NCBI RefSeq assembly: GCF_900156895.1
Contig: NZ_FTPD01000003.1
Span: forward strand, 1-64,000
Direction of reading: 5' to 3'
From: Mesorhizobium prunaredense
GTDB lineage: Bacteria; Pseudomonadota; Alphaproteobacteria; Rhizobiales; Rhizobiaceae
DNA length: 64,000 nucleotides
Shown: positions 11,547 to 20,326 of the stretch, piece after piece
How positions within the stretch are numbered: the first letter of the stretch is position 1
Layout: every line of letters starts with the position of its first letter
Translations under genes and position numbers: made by a program
Notes under the pieces: generated by a model
What the model saw: only the letters and a program-made list of their open reading frames with translations
Told to the model about the DNA's origin: nothing
Database searches by the model: none

Positions 11547-11669
11547 CAGCGTTCAGGAACCTCAAATCCACCACCCTAGATACCAGCAAATTGCTGGTGT
11601 GATTTTGAATCCGAAATTCGTCATTGCGCTGCTCCAACGTGATACGAATTTCGAATTCAAAGCCACACC
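11505..11669. repeat. Composite intergenic element of two inverted repeats
   Basis: First pair: GTGGTGGATTTGAGGTTCCT with one further G at 11512-11532, and its exact reverse complement at 11554-11574 (21 bp, 21-nt loop). Second pair: 11596-11621 and 11644-11669, 26-bp arms differing at four positions, both containing CGAAATTCGT or its complement. Between them is a short perfect palindrome CCAGCAAATTGCTGG (11583-11597). The block fills the prfA-prmC gap and runs into prmC. Confidence 0.85.
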
Positions 11670-11687
11670 GGCCTACCGGGCCGACTG

Positions 11688-12767
11688 TCAGCCATCGAGG
11701 CCGATATCGGCGAGCAGCTTCGACTGGTGATCGGCGATCAGCGCGTCGATGATCTCGTCGAGTTCGCCCATCATCACCCGGTCGAGCTTGTACAGCGTCA
11801 GATTGATGCGATGGTCGGTGACGCGGCCCTGCGGGAAATTATAGGTGCGGATGCGCTCCGAGCGATCGCCCGAACCGACCTGCGATTTGCGCGATTCGGA
11901 GCGTTCCTCGTCAGCCTTGCTGCGCTCGAGGTCGTAAAGCCTGGCACGCAGGATCTGCATGGCTTTGGCCCGGTTCTGGTGCTGCGACTTCTCCGCCTGC
12001 ACGACCATGATGCCGGTCGGCAGATGGGTGATGCGCACTGCCGAATCGGTGGTATTGACGTGCTGGCCGCCCGAACCCGAGGCGCGCATCGTGTCGATGC
12101 GGATATCTTCGGCCCTGATGTCGATGTCGACATCTTCTGCTTCGGGCAGCACCGCAACCGTCGCCGCCGAGGTGTGGATACGCCCGCCGGCCTCGGTCGC
12201 CGGCACGCGCTGCACGCGATGCACGCCGGACTCGAATTTCAGATGGGCAAAGACCCCCTTGCCCGAAATCGTGGCAATGATTTCCTTGTAGCCGCCGACC
12301 TCGCCCTCGCTGGCCGACACCGTCTCGAAACGCCAGCCGCGTGCCGCGGCGTAGCGTTCGTACATGCGGAACAGGTCGCCGGCAAAGAGAGCCGCCTCGT
12401 CGCCGCCGGTGCCGGCGCGGATTTCAAGGATGGCGTTCTTGTCATCTGCGGCATCCTTGGGCAGAAGCAGGATCTGGATGTCCCTCTGCAGCGCTTCGAT
12501 GCGCTCCCTGACCTCTGGCAGATCGGCCTCGGCCAATGCCCGCATTTCGGCATCGGTGCTTTTGTCGGCGAGCATCGCCTGCAAGTCGGCCTGTTCATCC
12601 TCGGCGGTTCGCAGCGCCCTGATCTTTGCCACCATCTCCTGCATGTCGGCATATTCCGACGCCATCTTGACATAGGCGTCCGCCGCCGGCCCGGCCGACA
12701 TCTGCGCCTCGAGCATGTCGAAACGCTTGACGACTTGATCCATACGGTCACGGGGCAGGTTGATCAT
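11688..12767 (-). CDS. prfA: Peptide chain release factor 1
   Basis: RF1 recognises UAA/UAG in the ribosomal A site and triggers peptidyl-tRNA hydrolysis. The 359-residue length is standard. The catalytic loop '[15 protein letters not shown]' carries the universal GGQ. The stop-codon recognition P-x-T-type tripeptide lies in the preceding RF1 domain ('[17 protein letters not shown]'), and the C-terminal '[17 protein letters not shown]' block identifies RF1 rather than RF2. It sits between ptsP and prmC, all minus strand, as in other Rhizobiales. ATG 12767 is used; an internal Met at codon 9 is also possible. Confidence 0.98.
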   Translation of the reverse strand: MINLPRDRMDQVVKRFDMLEAQMSAGPAADAYVKMASEYADMQEMVAKIRALRTAEDEQADLQAMLADKSTDAEMRALAEADLPEVRERIEALQRDIQILLLPKDAADDKNAILEIRAGTGGDEAALFAGDLFRMYERYAAARGWRFETVSASEGEVGGYKEIIATISGKGVFAHLKFESGVHRVQRVPATEAGGRIHTSAATVAVLPEAEDVDIDIRAEDIRIDTMRASGSGGQHVNTTDSAVRITHLPTGIMVVQAEKSQHQNRAKAMQILRARLYDLERSKADEERSESRKSQVGSGDRSERIRTYNFPQGRVTDHRINLTLYKLDRVMMGELDEIIDALIADHQSKLLADIGLDG

Positions 12768-12846
12768 GGTCCTGGAACTTCGATAAGATTCACGTCAGGG
12801 CTAGCCGAAAATGACGAGTTTCGAGAACCGGAGCGGAATGTACATT

Positions 12847-12950
12847 TAGAGCAATTCCAGGAAAAGTGTGAAACGGTTTTCCGTCCGGAATTGCGTAAAA
12901 ACAAAGAGATAGAGCGGTTCGGCGTTTCCGTGAAACGATGAACCGCTCTA
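12847..12950. repeat. Intergenic palindromic element (two hairpins)
   Basis: Hairpin 1 pairs GCAATTCC at 12851 with GGAATTGC at 12887-12894. Hairpin 2 pairs AGAGCGGTTC (12911-12920) with GAACCGCTCT (12940-12949), a perfect 10-bp stem. It occupies most of the 241-bp gap between ptsP and prfA; no gene or terminator T-run was seen. Confidence 0.75.
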
Positions 12951-13008
12951 GGTACATGAGCACCGGAAGCGCAGAAAATCGACATTTGCAGGCCGCCCTC
13001 ACGTGAAT

Positions 13009-15303
13009 TTACAACGGAATGGAGCGGTCGTCGGCAAAGGCCTGCAGCAGCGCCCGCATCGGCAACCCCTGGGCCGGCGCCATGAGATTGTCGTCGAAGA
13101 ACGCTTCCAGCTCGGCCAGCGGCAGTTCCGTGAGCATCGCCTTGACCGGACCGATCGAGGCCGGCGACATCGAGATCGATCGGTAGCCAAGGCCGATCAG
13201 CGCCATCGCCGAGATCGGCTTGCCCGCCAGCTCGCCGCACAAGGTCACCGGGGTTTGATTGCGCACTCCGGCGTCGGCAATCTGCTTCAGCGCGCGCAGG
13301 AACGGCGTCGACAGCACATCGAAACGGTCGGCGAGCTGCGTGTTGCCGCGATCGACCGCCATGACGAACTGGAACAGATCGTTCGAGCCGACCGAGACGA
13401 AATCGACGGCCTTCATCAGTTCATCGAGCTGGAACAGCAGTGAAGGCACTTCCAGCATGGCCCCGAGCTTCAGGCTGGTCGGCAGATGATGGGCAAAACG
13501 CGACAGATGCCGCACTTCGCGATCGATGATTTCGCGCGCCTGGGCGATCTCGCCTAGCTCCGTCACCATCGGCAGCATCAGCTTCAGTTCACGCCCGCCG
13601 CAGGCCTTCAAAAGCGCGCGGATCTGGGTGCGCAACAGGCCCGGCCGGTCGAGCGTCAAGCGGATGGCGCGCCAGCCAAGCGCCGGGTTCTCTTCCTGGA
13701 TCGTGTCCTTGAAGTAGGGCAGCACCTTGTCGCCGCCGATATCGATGGTGCGGAATGTCACCGGCTTGCCGCGCGCCGCGTCGAGTACGTCACGGTAGAG
13801 CCGTTCCTGGGCTTCCGCCCGCGGAAAGGTCGAGGCGACCATGAATTGCAGCTCGGTGCGGAACAGGCCGATGCCGGCGGCGCCCGCCTCGGCAAGCTGC
13901 GGCAGATCGACGGCCAGGCCCGCATTCATCAAAAGGTCGACCTGGACGCCGTCCTTGGTCATCGACGGCTTCTTGCGCAGCTCGCGATAGACCTCCTGCC
14001 GCCGCGCCCGGAAGCGGACCTTTTCGGCATAGGCGGCTTCGAGGTCGGGCTGGGGGCGCAGGTGGATCGCGCCTTCTTCGCCGTCGACAATGATGGCGTC
14101 GCCATTTTCCGCCATGGAGACGGCGCCCTTCATCTGGCCCGCGACCGGTATGCCCATGGCCCGCGCCACGATAACGACGTGGCTGGTCGCTGCACCATCC
14201 TCCAGCACCAGCCCGCGCAGCTTGTCTCTGGGATAATCGAGCAGTTCGGCGGCCCCCATCGAGCGGGCAACGATGATGGCGTCCTTCGGCAGCGAGGCCG
14301 CGACATCGTCCGGCCCGCGCCCCATCAGCTGGCGCAGCAGCCGGTTGGCGAGATCGTCGAAATCGCTCATCCGCTCGCGCAGATAAGGATCGGTCATGTG
14401 CAGCATGCGGGCACGCATGTCGCTCTGCACTTTTTCCACCGCCGCTTCCGCGGTCAGACCGTTGCGGACCGCCTCTTCCAGCCGGCGCACCCAGCCGCTG
14501 TCGTTGGCGAACATGCGATAGGCTTCGAGCACCTGGCGGTGCTCGCCCTCGAAGGCGACTTCGCGGCGTTCCAGCATGTCGTCGATCGAGAGCCTGAGCG
14601 AACCGAGCGACGCATCGAGCCGCCTGATCTCCTCATCGCTGTCCTCGTTGAACAGATTGGTGACGACGATGCGCGGCTCGTGCAGCACGACGTGACCGAG
14701 TCCGACGCCCTCGTTGAAGGACAGGCCGGTAAAGCTCACCGGGCGGCGCAGGTCGAGTTCCAGGCCGGGCCGGGTCAGCCGGGCAAGGTCGCCGGTGGCG
14801 ATCATCTCGGCGATCACCATCGCCGTCGTTTCCAGCGCCTCGACCTCGTCGTCGCGATAGTGGCGCATGGTCTTGTTCTGGACAACCAGCACACCGAGCG
14901 TGCGCCCTGCCCTGAGCACCGGCACGCCGAGGAAGGAATTGTAGATCTCCTCCCCCGTCTCCGGCAGGTAGGCGAAGGCTGGATGTTCCTGCGCGTTGGA
15001 GAGGTTGAGTGGCCGTGCCGAGGCGGCGATCGTGCCGACGAGGCCTTCCCCCAGCCTGAGCTGCGCCAAATGGACAGCCTTCGGGTTCAGACCCTCGGTG
15101 GCATAGAGTTCGAGCACCGAATCGGCGCGCAGCACGTAGAGCGAGCACACTTCGGCGACCATGTTGGCGGCGATGTCGCGCACGATGCGGTCGAGCCGCT
15201 CCTGCGGCTCCAGCGGCTCCTGCATGAGCTCGCGGAGCCGTTTCAGCAAAACGCGCGGGCCACTGGCCGTATCACGCATCGCGGCTTGTTCTCCAATGGA
15301 CAT
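13009..15303 (-). CDS. ptsP: PtsP, enzyme I of the nitrogen phosphotransferase system
   Basis: Phosphoenolpyruvate-protein phosphotransferase EI-Ntr: takes phosphate from PEP and passes it to NPr, feeding the regulatory PTS that links nitrogen/carbon status to gene control and polyhydroxybutyrate metabolism in rhizobia. The 764 residues contain an N-terminal GAF domain (about 20-170, sensing glutamine in homologues), the EI phosphohistidine domain with 'GAATSHVVIVARAMGIP' (His is the phospho-acceptor), and the PEP-utilising TIM barrel ('GIGLFRTELQFM', 'MLPMVTELGE', 'SVGSNDLFQF'). Located directly downstream of lysC, as is usual in Rhizobiales. ATG 15303 chosen; codon 9 is an alternative. Confidence 0.96.
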   Translation of the reverse strand: MSIGEQAAMRDTASGPRVLLKRLRELMQEPLEPQERLDRIVRDIAANMVAEVCSLYVLRADSVLELYATEGLNPKAVHLAQLRLGEGLVGTIAASARPLNLSNAQEHPAFAYLPETGEEIYNSFLGVPVLRAGRTLGVLVVQNKTMRHYRDDEVEALETTAMVIAEMIATGDLARLTRPGLELDLRRPVSFTGLSFNEGVGLGHVVLHEPRIVVTNLFNEDSDEEIRRLDASLGSLRLSIDDMLERREVAFEGEHRQVLEAYRMFANDSGWVRRLEEAVRNGLTAEAAVEKVQSDMRARMLHMTDPYLRERMSDFDDLANRLLRQLMGRGPDDVAASLPKDAIIVARSMGAAELLDYPRDKLRGLVLEDGAATSHVVIVARAMGIPVAGQMKGAVSMAENGDAIIVDGEEGAIHLRPQPDLEAAYAEKVRFRARRQEVYRELRKKPSMTKDGVQVDLLMNAGLAVDLPQLAEAGAAGIGLFRTELQFMVASTFPRAEAQERLYRDVLDAARGKPVTFRTIDIGGDKVLPYFKDTIQEENPALGWRAIRLTLDRPGLLRTQIRALLKACGGRELKLMLPMVTELGEIAQAREIIDREVRHLSRFAHHLPTSLKLGAMLEVPSLLFQLDELMKAVDFVSVGSNDLFQFVMAVDRGNTQLADRFDVLSTPFLRALKQIADAGVRNQTPVTLCGELAGKPISAMALIGLGYRSISMSPASIGPVKAMLTELPLAELEAFFDDNLMAPAQGLPMRALLQAFADDRSIPL

Positions 15304-15354
15304 TATGCCCGCCGCAGTTTCTCCCGCGGCCGGCGCTCACGCAACAACTCAAAT

Positions 15355-15431
15355 AGAGCGGCGTCGGTCCAATTGGACCCACAAAGGGCGCTCCAAGACT
15401 TCGAACTGCTGCATCGTGCTTTCCGACGATC
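15355..15431. repeat. Degenerate copy of the AGAGCG intergenic repeat
   Basis: AGAGCGGCGTCGGTCCAATT leads into 'GGACC...GGGCGCTC', matching the first hairpin of the better copy at 48286-48388 with several changes; the second hairpin is largely lost. It lies between lysC and ptsP. Confidence 0.55.
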
Positions 15432-15460
15432 GACCTCCGATTTCCGGACCGAGCAGTCTG

Positions 15461-16714
15461 CTACTGCTTATCCAGACCGTAGATGGAATGCAAAGTGCGA
15501 ACAGCAAGTTCTGTGTAGGGACCGTCGATCAGGATCGAAATCTTGATCTCGGACGTGGTGATCGCACGGATGTTGATCGATTTGTCGGCCAGCGCCTTGA
15601 AGGCGGTGGCGGCGACGCCCGCATGGCTCCTCATGCCGATGCCGATGACCGAGACTTTCGACATGCCGGCTTCCGACTGCACGACGTCATAGCCGATCGT
15701 GGTCTTCAGCCGCTCGAGCACGGCAAGCGCCTTGTCGACATCGCCGGACGGCACGGTGAAGGTCATGTCGGTGAACTTGCCGTCCTCGGAAATGTTCTGG
15801 ACGATCATGTCGACATTGATGTTGGCCTCGGCCAGCGGCCCGAAAATGCCGGCGGCGACGCCGGGCCGGTCGCCGACACGGCGCAACGATATCTGCGCTT
15901 CGTCCTTGGCGTAGGCAATTCCGGTGACGACCTGCTGTTCCACGATTTCTTCCTCGTCGCAAATAAGCGTTCCGGGCGGATTGAGCAAATCCCCCATTCC
16001 GGGCGCGTCGGGATCGTCGAACGACGACCGCACGAAAGTACGCACCCTGTGCACCATGGCAAGCTCGACCGAGCGCACCTGCAGGACCTTGGCGCCGAGA
16101 GAGGCCATTTCAAGCATTTCCTCGAAGGAAATCTTGGCCAGCCGTCGCGCCTTCGGCTCGATGCGCGGGTCGGTGGTGTAGACCCCGTCGACGTCGGTGT
16201 AGATGTCGCAGCGGTCTGCCTTGACCGCCGCCGCGATGGCGACAGCACTGGTGTCGGAGCCGCCGCGGCCGAGCGTCGCGATGCGGTTGTCCGGCCCGAT
16301 GCCCTGGAAGCCGGCGACCACCGCCACCTGGCCCTCGCCGAAGCGCTTGATCAGGAATGCGCCGTCGATGTCGAGAATGCGCGCCGCGCCATGCGCATTG
16401 TCGGTCTTGATCGGGATCTGCCAGCCTTGCCAGGAACGGGCATGGACGCCCATGTTCTGCAGTGTGATCGCCAGCAGGCCGGCAGTCACCTGCTCGCCGG
16501 AGGCAACAACGGCGTCATATTCGCGGGCATCGTGCATCGGCGAGGCTTCGCGCGTCCACTGCACGAGTTCGTTGGTCTTGCCGGCCATCGCCGAGACGAC
16601 CACCGCGACCTCATGGCCGGCATCGACCTCGCGTTTGACATGGCGCGCCACATTGCGGATGCGGGCGATGTCGGCGACGGAGGTCCCGCCGAATTTCATC
16701 ACGATGCGCGCCAT
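15461..16714 (-). CDS. lysC: Aspartate kinase
   Basis: Phosphorylates aspartate to aspartyl-4-phosphate, first step toward Lys, Thr, Met and diaminopimelate. 417 residues, the alpha/beta type with catalytic amino acid kinase domain ('MKFGGTSVADIARI' at the N-terminus, 'GRGGSDTSAVAIA' nucleotide/substrate loop) and two C-terminal ACT domains for allosteric feedback ('ITGIAYAKDEAQISL'-like and 'VSVIGIGMRSHAGVAA'). An internal start for a separate beta subunit, as in Corynebacterium/Bacillus, cannot be excluded. Divergent from ubiG across a 365-bp gap. Confidence 0.97.
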   Translation of the reverse strand: MARIVMKFGGTSVADIARIRNVARHVKREVDAGHEVAVVVSAMAGKTNELVQWTREASPMHDAREYDAVVASGEQVTAGLLAITLQNMGVHARSWQGWQIPIKTDNAHGAARILDIDGAFLIKRFGEGQVAVVAGFQGIGPDNRIATLGRGGSDTSAVAIAAAVKADRCDIYTDVDGVYTTDPRIEPKARRLAKISFEEMLEMASLGAKVLQVRSVELAMVHRVRTFVRSSFDDPDAPGMGDLLNPPGTLICDEEEIVEQQVVTGIAYAKDEAQISLRRVGDRPGVAAGIFGPLAEANINVDMIVQNISEDGKFTDMTFTVPSGDVDKALAVLERLKTTIGYDVVQSEAGMSKVSVIGIGMRSHAGVAATAFKALADKSINIRAITTSEIKISILIDGPYTELAVRTLHSIYGLDKQ

Positions 16715-17000
16715 GGAAGCGAAATGCCTTTGACTGGGTGCCGGAGCGGCGGCCGAAAAACGGAAAGCGAGCGTCGGGCTGGGCCAGCCGCTGAATTCGC
16801 GGCCTCCTTAGCCAAATGCTTTGGGTTTCGCAAGGCGTGCCGCCGCGTGCCGCCGCTTGCCCCCGCTTGCCCCTGGGCGACGAAGGCGACATACGAGTGC
16901 AACGCGCGTACCCGAATGCCTGTCGCATAGGCGCAGCGGGCAACAGGCGAAATTTGCTGCCTTGACATTCGCCGGCTCTCGACCGACTTCCTAGCGCACC

Positions 17001-17050
17001 AGAGCGCGATCAGCAAAAGTGGTATCCGGTTTTGCGCCCGATCGCGCTCT
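17001..17050. repeat. Inverted repeat in the lysC-ubiG intergenic region
   Basis: AGAGCGCGAT (17001-17010) and ATCGCGCTCT (17041-17050) form a perfect 10-bp stem; the loop includes 'AAAAGTGGTATCCGGTTTT', another common rhizobial repeat signature. It ends 29 bp before the ubiG ATG. The rest of the 365-bp divergent gap (16715-17000) showed no gene or clean promoter. Confidence 0.65.
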
Positions 17051-17079
17051 GAACTTTTGAGTCTGCGGGAGACCACACG

Positions 17080-17829
17080 ATGCCAGAACCCCGACGATCG
17101 ACGATCGATGCCGGAGAAGTGGAGCGTTTTTCCGCTCTCGCCGCCGAATGGTGGAATCCGAACGGCAAATTCCGCCCGCTGCACAAGTTCAATCCGATCC
17201 GGCTTGCCTATATACGCGACCAGGTGGCGGCGCGCTTCGGCCGCGACCCACGCGCGGCGCGGCCGTTCGAGGGCCTGCGCATCCTCGACATCGGCTGCGG
17301 CGGCGGGCTGTTGTGCGAGCCGATGGCGCGGCTTGGCGCCGAAGTGGTCGGCGCCGACGCATCCGCCACCAACATCGAAGTGGCCAAGCTGCATGCGGCC
17401 GACGTCGGCGTGATGGTGGATTACCGTGCCACGACAGCAGAGGACCTGGCTGACGCCGGTGAGAAATTCGACGTCATCCTCAACATGGAAGTGGTCGAGC
17501 ATGTTGCCGACATCGACCTGTTCGTGGCCAAATGCGGCGAGATGCTCAAGCCCGGCGGCATCATGTTCGTCGCCACCATCAACCGCACGCTGAAGGCGCT
17601 GGGCCTGGCCATTATCGGCGCCGAATATGTGCTGCGCTGGTTGCCGCGCGGTACCCACCAGTTCGGCAAGCTGGTGCGGCCGGACGAACTGGAAAAGGCG
17701 CTTGCCGGCGCTGGCCTGACCATCATCGACCGCACCGGTGTCACCTACAATCCGCTCGCCGGCCGCTGGCAGCGTTCGAAGGACATGGACGTCAACTACA
17801 TGGTTCTGGCGGAGAAGGCGCCTGCCTGA
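17080..17829 (+). CDS. ubiG: UbiG, ubiquinone O-methyltransferase
   Basis: SAM-dependent methylase catalysing both O-methylations of ubiquinone biosynthesis. The 249-residue protein shows the class I SAM motif '[16 protein letters not shown]', the acidic 'VVGADAS' ribose-binding strand and '[13 protein letters not shown]' motif II, all standard for UbiG, plus the amphipathic region near residues 180-200 associated with membrane binding. The N-terminal '[19 protein letters not shown]' is diagnostic. ATG 17080 is the natural start. Divergent from lysC. Confidence 0.97.
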   Translation: MPEPRRSTIDAGEVERFSALAAEWWNPNGKFRPLHKFNPIRLAYIRDQVAARFGRDPRAARPFEGLRILDIGCGGGLLCEPMARLGAEVVGADASATNIEVAKLHAADVGVMVDYRATTAEDLADAGEKFDVILNMEVVEHVADIDLFVAKCGEMLKPGGIMFVATINRTLKALGLAIIGAEYVLRWLPRGTHQFGKLVRPDELEKALAGAGLTIIDRTGVTYNPLAGRWQRSKDMDVNYMVLAEKAPA

Positions 17830-17848
17830 ACTTGCTCACGACGCCTTC

Positions 17849-18778
17849 TCACGCCGCCACCTCCTCCCCCGTCTGATTTTGCGCCTTTGTGGGGATCTGG
17901 CTTTGCGCCTTGGTGGTGATGAACACGCCGGCGACAATGATCGCAGCCCCGGCCCAGGTCAGCAATTGATAGTGCTCGCCGAGAAACATCGTCCCGGCAA
18001 ACAATCCGACCGCCGCCGCGACATAGCCGATCTGGCTGAGATAGACCGGGCCGCCAACCGCCTGCAGCCGGAAGAAGAAAACGAACATCGCCGCGGCTGA
18101 TGCGACCTGGCCGACGACCACCAGCGGCACGCCGGCGAGCAGGGCGAGCGAACCGCTGCCCTGTAGCGTGAAGATGCCGCAAACAAGCAGTGCAGCCGAT
18201 GCCAGGTGGCTGCCGACGGCAAGCTCGATCGGTCCGGTCCCTAACGGCCAGTCGACCGTGCGGTAGATATTGCCGGCGGCAAGGCTGACCGGGATGAGCA
18301 GCCCCACCGCCACCCAGAAAAATTCAGCCGGCTGGCCGGCCTCGCCACGCGTCACCGCCACCATGACCGCACCAACGAAGCCGACGACAATGCCGACGAC
18401 GCCAAGCAGATTGGGGCGCCGGACGCCGAGTAGGATCGAAAACACCAGTGTGACCACCGGCGACAGCGTGAACATGATGCCGGTGTAGCCGGCACCGAGA
18501 TGCGGAATGGCCGAGAACATCAAGAGATTGGGGAAGGCGTAGGACACCGCTGCGGTGACGAAGAAATAACGCAGCCTGTGCGGGGTGAGCCGGATGCGCT
18601 GCCCGCGCAGCAGCAGGACGCACAAAAGCACCCCGCCGGCGCCGAGCGAGATGACGAGGGCCCAGACCATGGCAGAAACGCCGGCCGCCGTTGCGATCTT
18701 GCCGAACGGCAGCGTCAGGCCGAGTAGGCCGCCGGTGACGACCAAAAGGCCGAGCGCTGAATCCCAGAGAAATTTCAT
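17849..18778 (-). CDS. EamA/DMT-family transporter
   Basis: A 309-residue inner-membrane protein with about ten hydrophobic helices arranged as two EamA repeats, the drug/metabolite transporter pattern; substrate unknown. ATG 18778 ('MKFLWDSALGLLVV') gives a first helix with the correct positive start and is preferred to the longer frame at 18823. It is transcribed away from a MarR regulator, with a palindrome between them, suggesting ligand-induced efflux (inference). It converges on ubiG with a 19-bp gap. Confidence 0.88.
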   Translation of the reverse strand: MKFLWDSALGLLVVTGGLLGLTLPFGKIATAAGVSAMVWALVISLGAGGVLLCVLLLRGQRIRLTPHRLRYFFVTAAVSYAFPNLLMFSAIPHLGAGYTGIMFTLSPVVTLVFSILLGVRRPNLLGVVGIVVGFVGAVMVAVTRGEAGQPAEFFWVAVGLLIPVSLAAGNIYRTVDWPLGTGPIELAVGSHLASAALLVCGIFTLQGSGSLALLAGVPLVVVGQVASAAAMFVFFFRLQAVGGPVYLSQIGYVAAAVGLFAGTMFLGEHYQLLTWAGAAIIVAGVFITTKAQSQIPTKAQNQTGEEVAA

Positions 18779-18844
18779 AACGAACCTTATTGTCCTTGCT
18801 GCTCTTGGCCAGCACCGTGGCACAAGCTAAGATAATGCAAAGAT

Positions 18845-18858
18845 TCTTAACGTCAAGA
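18845..18858. promoter_or_regulatory. Probable MarR operator
   Basis: TCTTAACGTCAAGA is a 14-bp palindrome with one mismatched pair, in the divergent gap between the DMT transporter and the MarR gene. It resembles the TCTTGACGTCAAGA-type sites of rhizobial MarR regulators. A second TTAACG lies at 18862-18867. Confidence 0.55.
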
Positions 18859-18876
18859 TATTTAACGGTGAGAGAG

Positions 18877-19368
18877 ATGGATCGCGCCGCGAAAGCGATC
18901 GAGCAGTGGAAAAGACAACGGCCGGACCTGGATGTCTCGCCGATGGCCGTGCTTGGACGGTTGAACGAAGCCTCGTCGCTGATAGCACGAGAGCGCCTCG
19001 CTCCGCTGTTTGCCCGTTTCGGACTGCAATCCGGGGAATTCGACGTGCTGGCGACGCTGCGCCGTTCCGGATCACCTTACGCGCTGACGCCCACCGCCCT
19101 CTATGAGGCGACGATGGTGACGTCGGGCGCCATGACCAACCGGCTCGACCGGCTTGAGAAAACCGGATTGATCAAGCGTGGGCCGCATCCCAACGACCGG
19201 CGCGGGGTTGTCGTGCAACTGACCGATAAAGGTCTCGCGTTGGTCGATGAGGCGGTCGCCGCTCACGTCGCCAACGAACACGAGATACTTTCCGGCCTGA
19301 CGCGCGCCGAACAGGACACACTTGCTCGCCTGCTTGAGAAGTTGATAGCGAGCGTCAGCCGGGGGTGA
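18877..19368 (+). CDS. MarR family transcriptional regulator
   Basis: A winged-helix regulator of 163 residues. The recognition part is clear: 'EFDVLATLRRSG' helix, 'LTPTALYEATMVTSGAMTNRLDRLEKTGLI' (helix-turn-helix) and the wing 'RGPHPNDRRGVVVQLTDKG' with the conserved D-R-R. Start ATG 18877 is preferred over the longer frame because AGAGAG lies just upstream and homologues begin here. Its divergent partner is the DMT transporter; it probably represses that gene and itself through the palindrome in the 98-bp gap. Confidence 0.88.
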   Translation: MDRAAKAIEQWKRQRPDLDVSPMAVLGRLNEASSLIARERLAPLFARFGLQSGEFDVLATLRRSGSPYALTPTALYEATMVTSGAMTNRLDRLEKTGLIKRGPHPNDRRGVVVQLTDKGLALVDEAVAAHVANEHEILSGLTRAEQDTLARLLEKLIASVSRG

Positions 19369-19379
19369 AGATCTGACGG

Positions 19380-19655
19380 TTGGTGCCGCCCAAACTAAAC
19401 TACCGCCCGTTTCCGCAGGAGGTCGCGATCCTCGACCTGCTGTTGTCGCAGGGCATCGATGTCAACGCACGGGACAAAGCGGGGCAGACGGTTCTTCACA
19501 TCGCTGCGCCCGATGCCATTGACGCCGCCTCGATCGAACTTCTTCTAAAACGGGGTGCAGATCGTAGCTTGAAGAATTTGAACGGAAAGCGCGCCATCGA
19601 CCTGATCCCGCGATCCAGGAAAGACTTGCGTGCTCCCCTAAAGGTGGCTGGGTAA
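19380..19655 (+). pseudogene. Ankyrin-repeat fragment
   Basis: About 91 codons with one good ankyrin repeat and part of the next ('GIDVNARDKAGQTVLHIAA', 'IELLLKRGADRSLKNLNGK'). There is no credible ATG or ribosome site (TTG at 19380), no signal peptide, and a full ankyrin protein would need more repeats. Best read as the C-terminal remnant of a larger gene, stranded next to the duplication scar at 19706. Could be expressed but function is not assignable. Confidence 0.5.
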
Positions 19656-19705
19656 TTCCGTTTAGTGGCAAATCGCAACGTTTGAGATTGGCGGCTGGAG
19701 GCTCA

Positions 19706-19781
19706 ATGAAAAGCGAATCAAGACGCCGCACCCCGAGACTTTGCGCCTCGACGAAGTGGCGTTCACGGCGAAGTCGCATGC
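19706..19781. repeat. Truncated duplicate of the DUF1178/C-N hydrolase junction (left copy)
   Basis: About 76 bp matching 20980-21056 with only three or four differences (one single-base gap after CACCCC, and 'GACGAAG' versus 'GACCGGAG'). The right copy spans the 3' end of the C-N hydrolase gene and the first codons of the DUF1178 gene; the left copy is a non-coding fragment. Together they flank the toxin-antitoxin pair and DUF1178. Confidence 0.9.
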
Positions 19782-19793
19782 GGGCAACGCCAG

Positions 19794-20072
19794 CTATGCG
19801 ACCGCCTTTGCCACCATGTCCGGATGCTGGCCGATCACCCGCACATAGGCGATGGCGAAATCCGGCGCGGTCGCCCGCGCCTGCTCCCAGTCGCGCAGCG
19901 TGCCGACCGGGACCCGGAAGCGGCTGGCGAACTCGGCTTGCGACAGGCCAAGCCCAGTCCTCGTCCTGCGGACCAGGCGCGCGCGCTGGCCCCGGTCCAG
20001 TGCTTCGGCCGTCACGTCGAAATCTTCGGCGTCGGTCGGGTCAGCAGGCAGCGTGATGTGCTCTTTCTTCAC
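19794..20072 (-). CDS. HTH antitoxin of a BrnT-type module
   Basis: A 92-residue protein with an XRE-like helix-turn-helix at about 40-80 ('GLSQAEFASRFRVPVGTLRDWEQ'), acidic N-terminal part able to wrap the toxin. It begins at GTG/ATG 20072 overlapping the toxin gene by a few bases, the usual toxin-first order for BrnT pairs in Rhizobiales. It should neutralise the toxin and repress the operon through the palindrome upstream of the toxin gene. It is intact although its toxin partner is frameshifted. Confidence 0.82.
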   Translation of the reverse strand: MKKEHITLPADPTDAEDFDVTAEALDRGQRARLVRRTRTGLGLSQAEFASRFRVPVGTLRDWEQARATAPDFAIAYVRVIGQHPDMVAKAVA

Positions 20073-20326
20073 CCTTGTTGCTCCTTCTCACCGAGATGAA
20101 GCGAGGCAAGTCGCCCCGCCAGACGAAAACGCCGGTGAACAGCTTCTCCCCCGACGAAACCGACCACCTTGAACCGTTCCTCGCCGTCGATCTCGCGGAT
20201 GGAGGGGATAATCAGGTGGTTGTCGTCTGCAAAAATCCGGTCGCCAAAGGCCAGCAGCAGCTTGTGCTTTTCGCGGTTGACCGCATCCTTGGCGGGGTCG
20301 AACCTGTCTTCCGTCGTGAGGCTCAA
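20041..20326 (-). pseudogene. brnT: BrnT-family toxin gene, frameshifted at a poly-G tract
   Basis: The first ~55 codons match the BrnT ribonuclease toxin ('FDPAKDAVNREKHKLL', 'DGEERFKVVGFVGG'). At a run of five Gs (CCCCC on + at 20148-20152) the frame changes. Dropping one G restores the family C-terminus: '...EKLFTGVFVWRGDLPRFISVRRSNK...' ending at TGA 20041-20043, overlapping the antitoxin start as in intact operons. As given, the frame instead stops at 20069 with a foreign tail and without the conserved basic 'ISVRR' active-site strand. Start is TTG at 20326, directly after the operator and preceded by an in-frame TAG. Pseudogene, phase-variable gene or sequencing error are all possible. 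Confidence 0.78.

Noticed and set aside
11727..15546. Long + strand frames over prfA and ptsP (404 and 566 codons)
   Set aside because: Antisense to genes with complete catalytic motifs; no ribosome sites or domains of their own.
19794..20326. Toxin-antitoxin pair as an intact plasmid-stability or phage-defence module
   Set aside because: The toxin is frameshifted as given, so an active module cannot be claimed.
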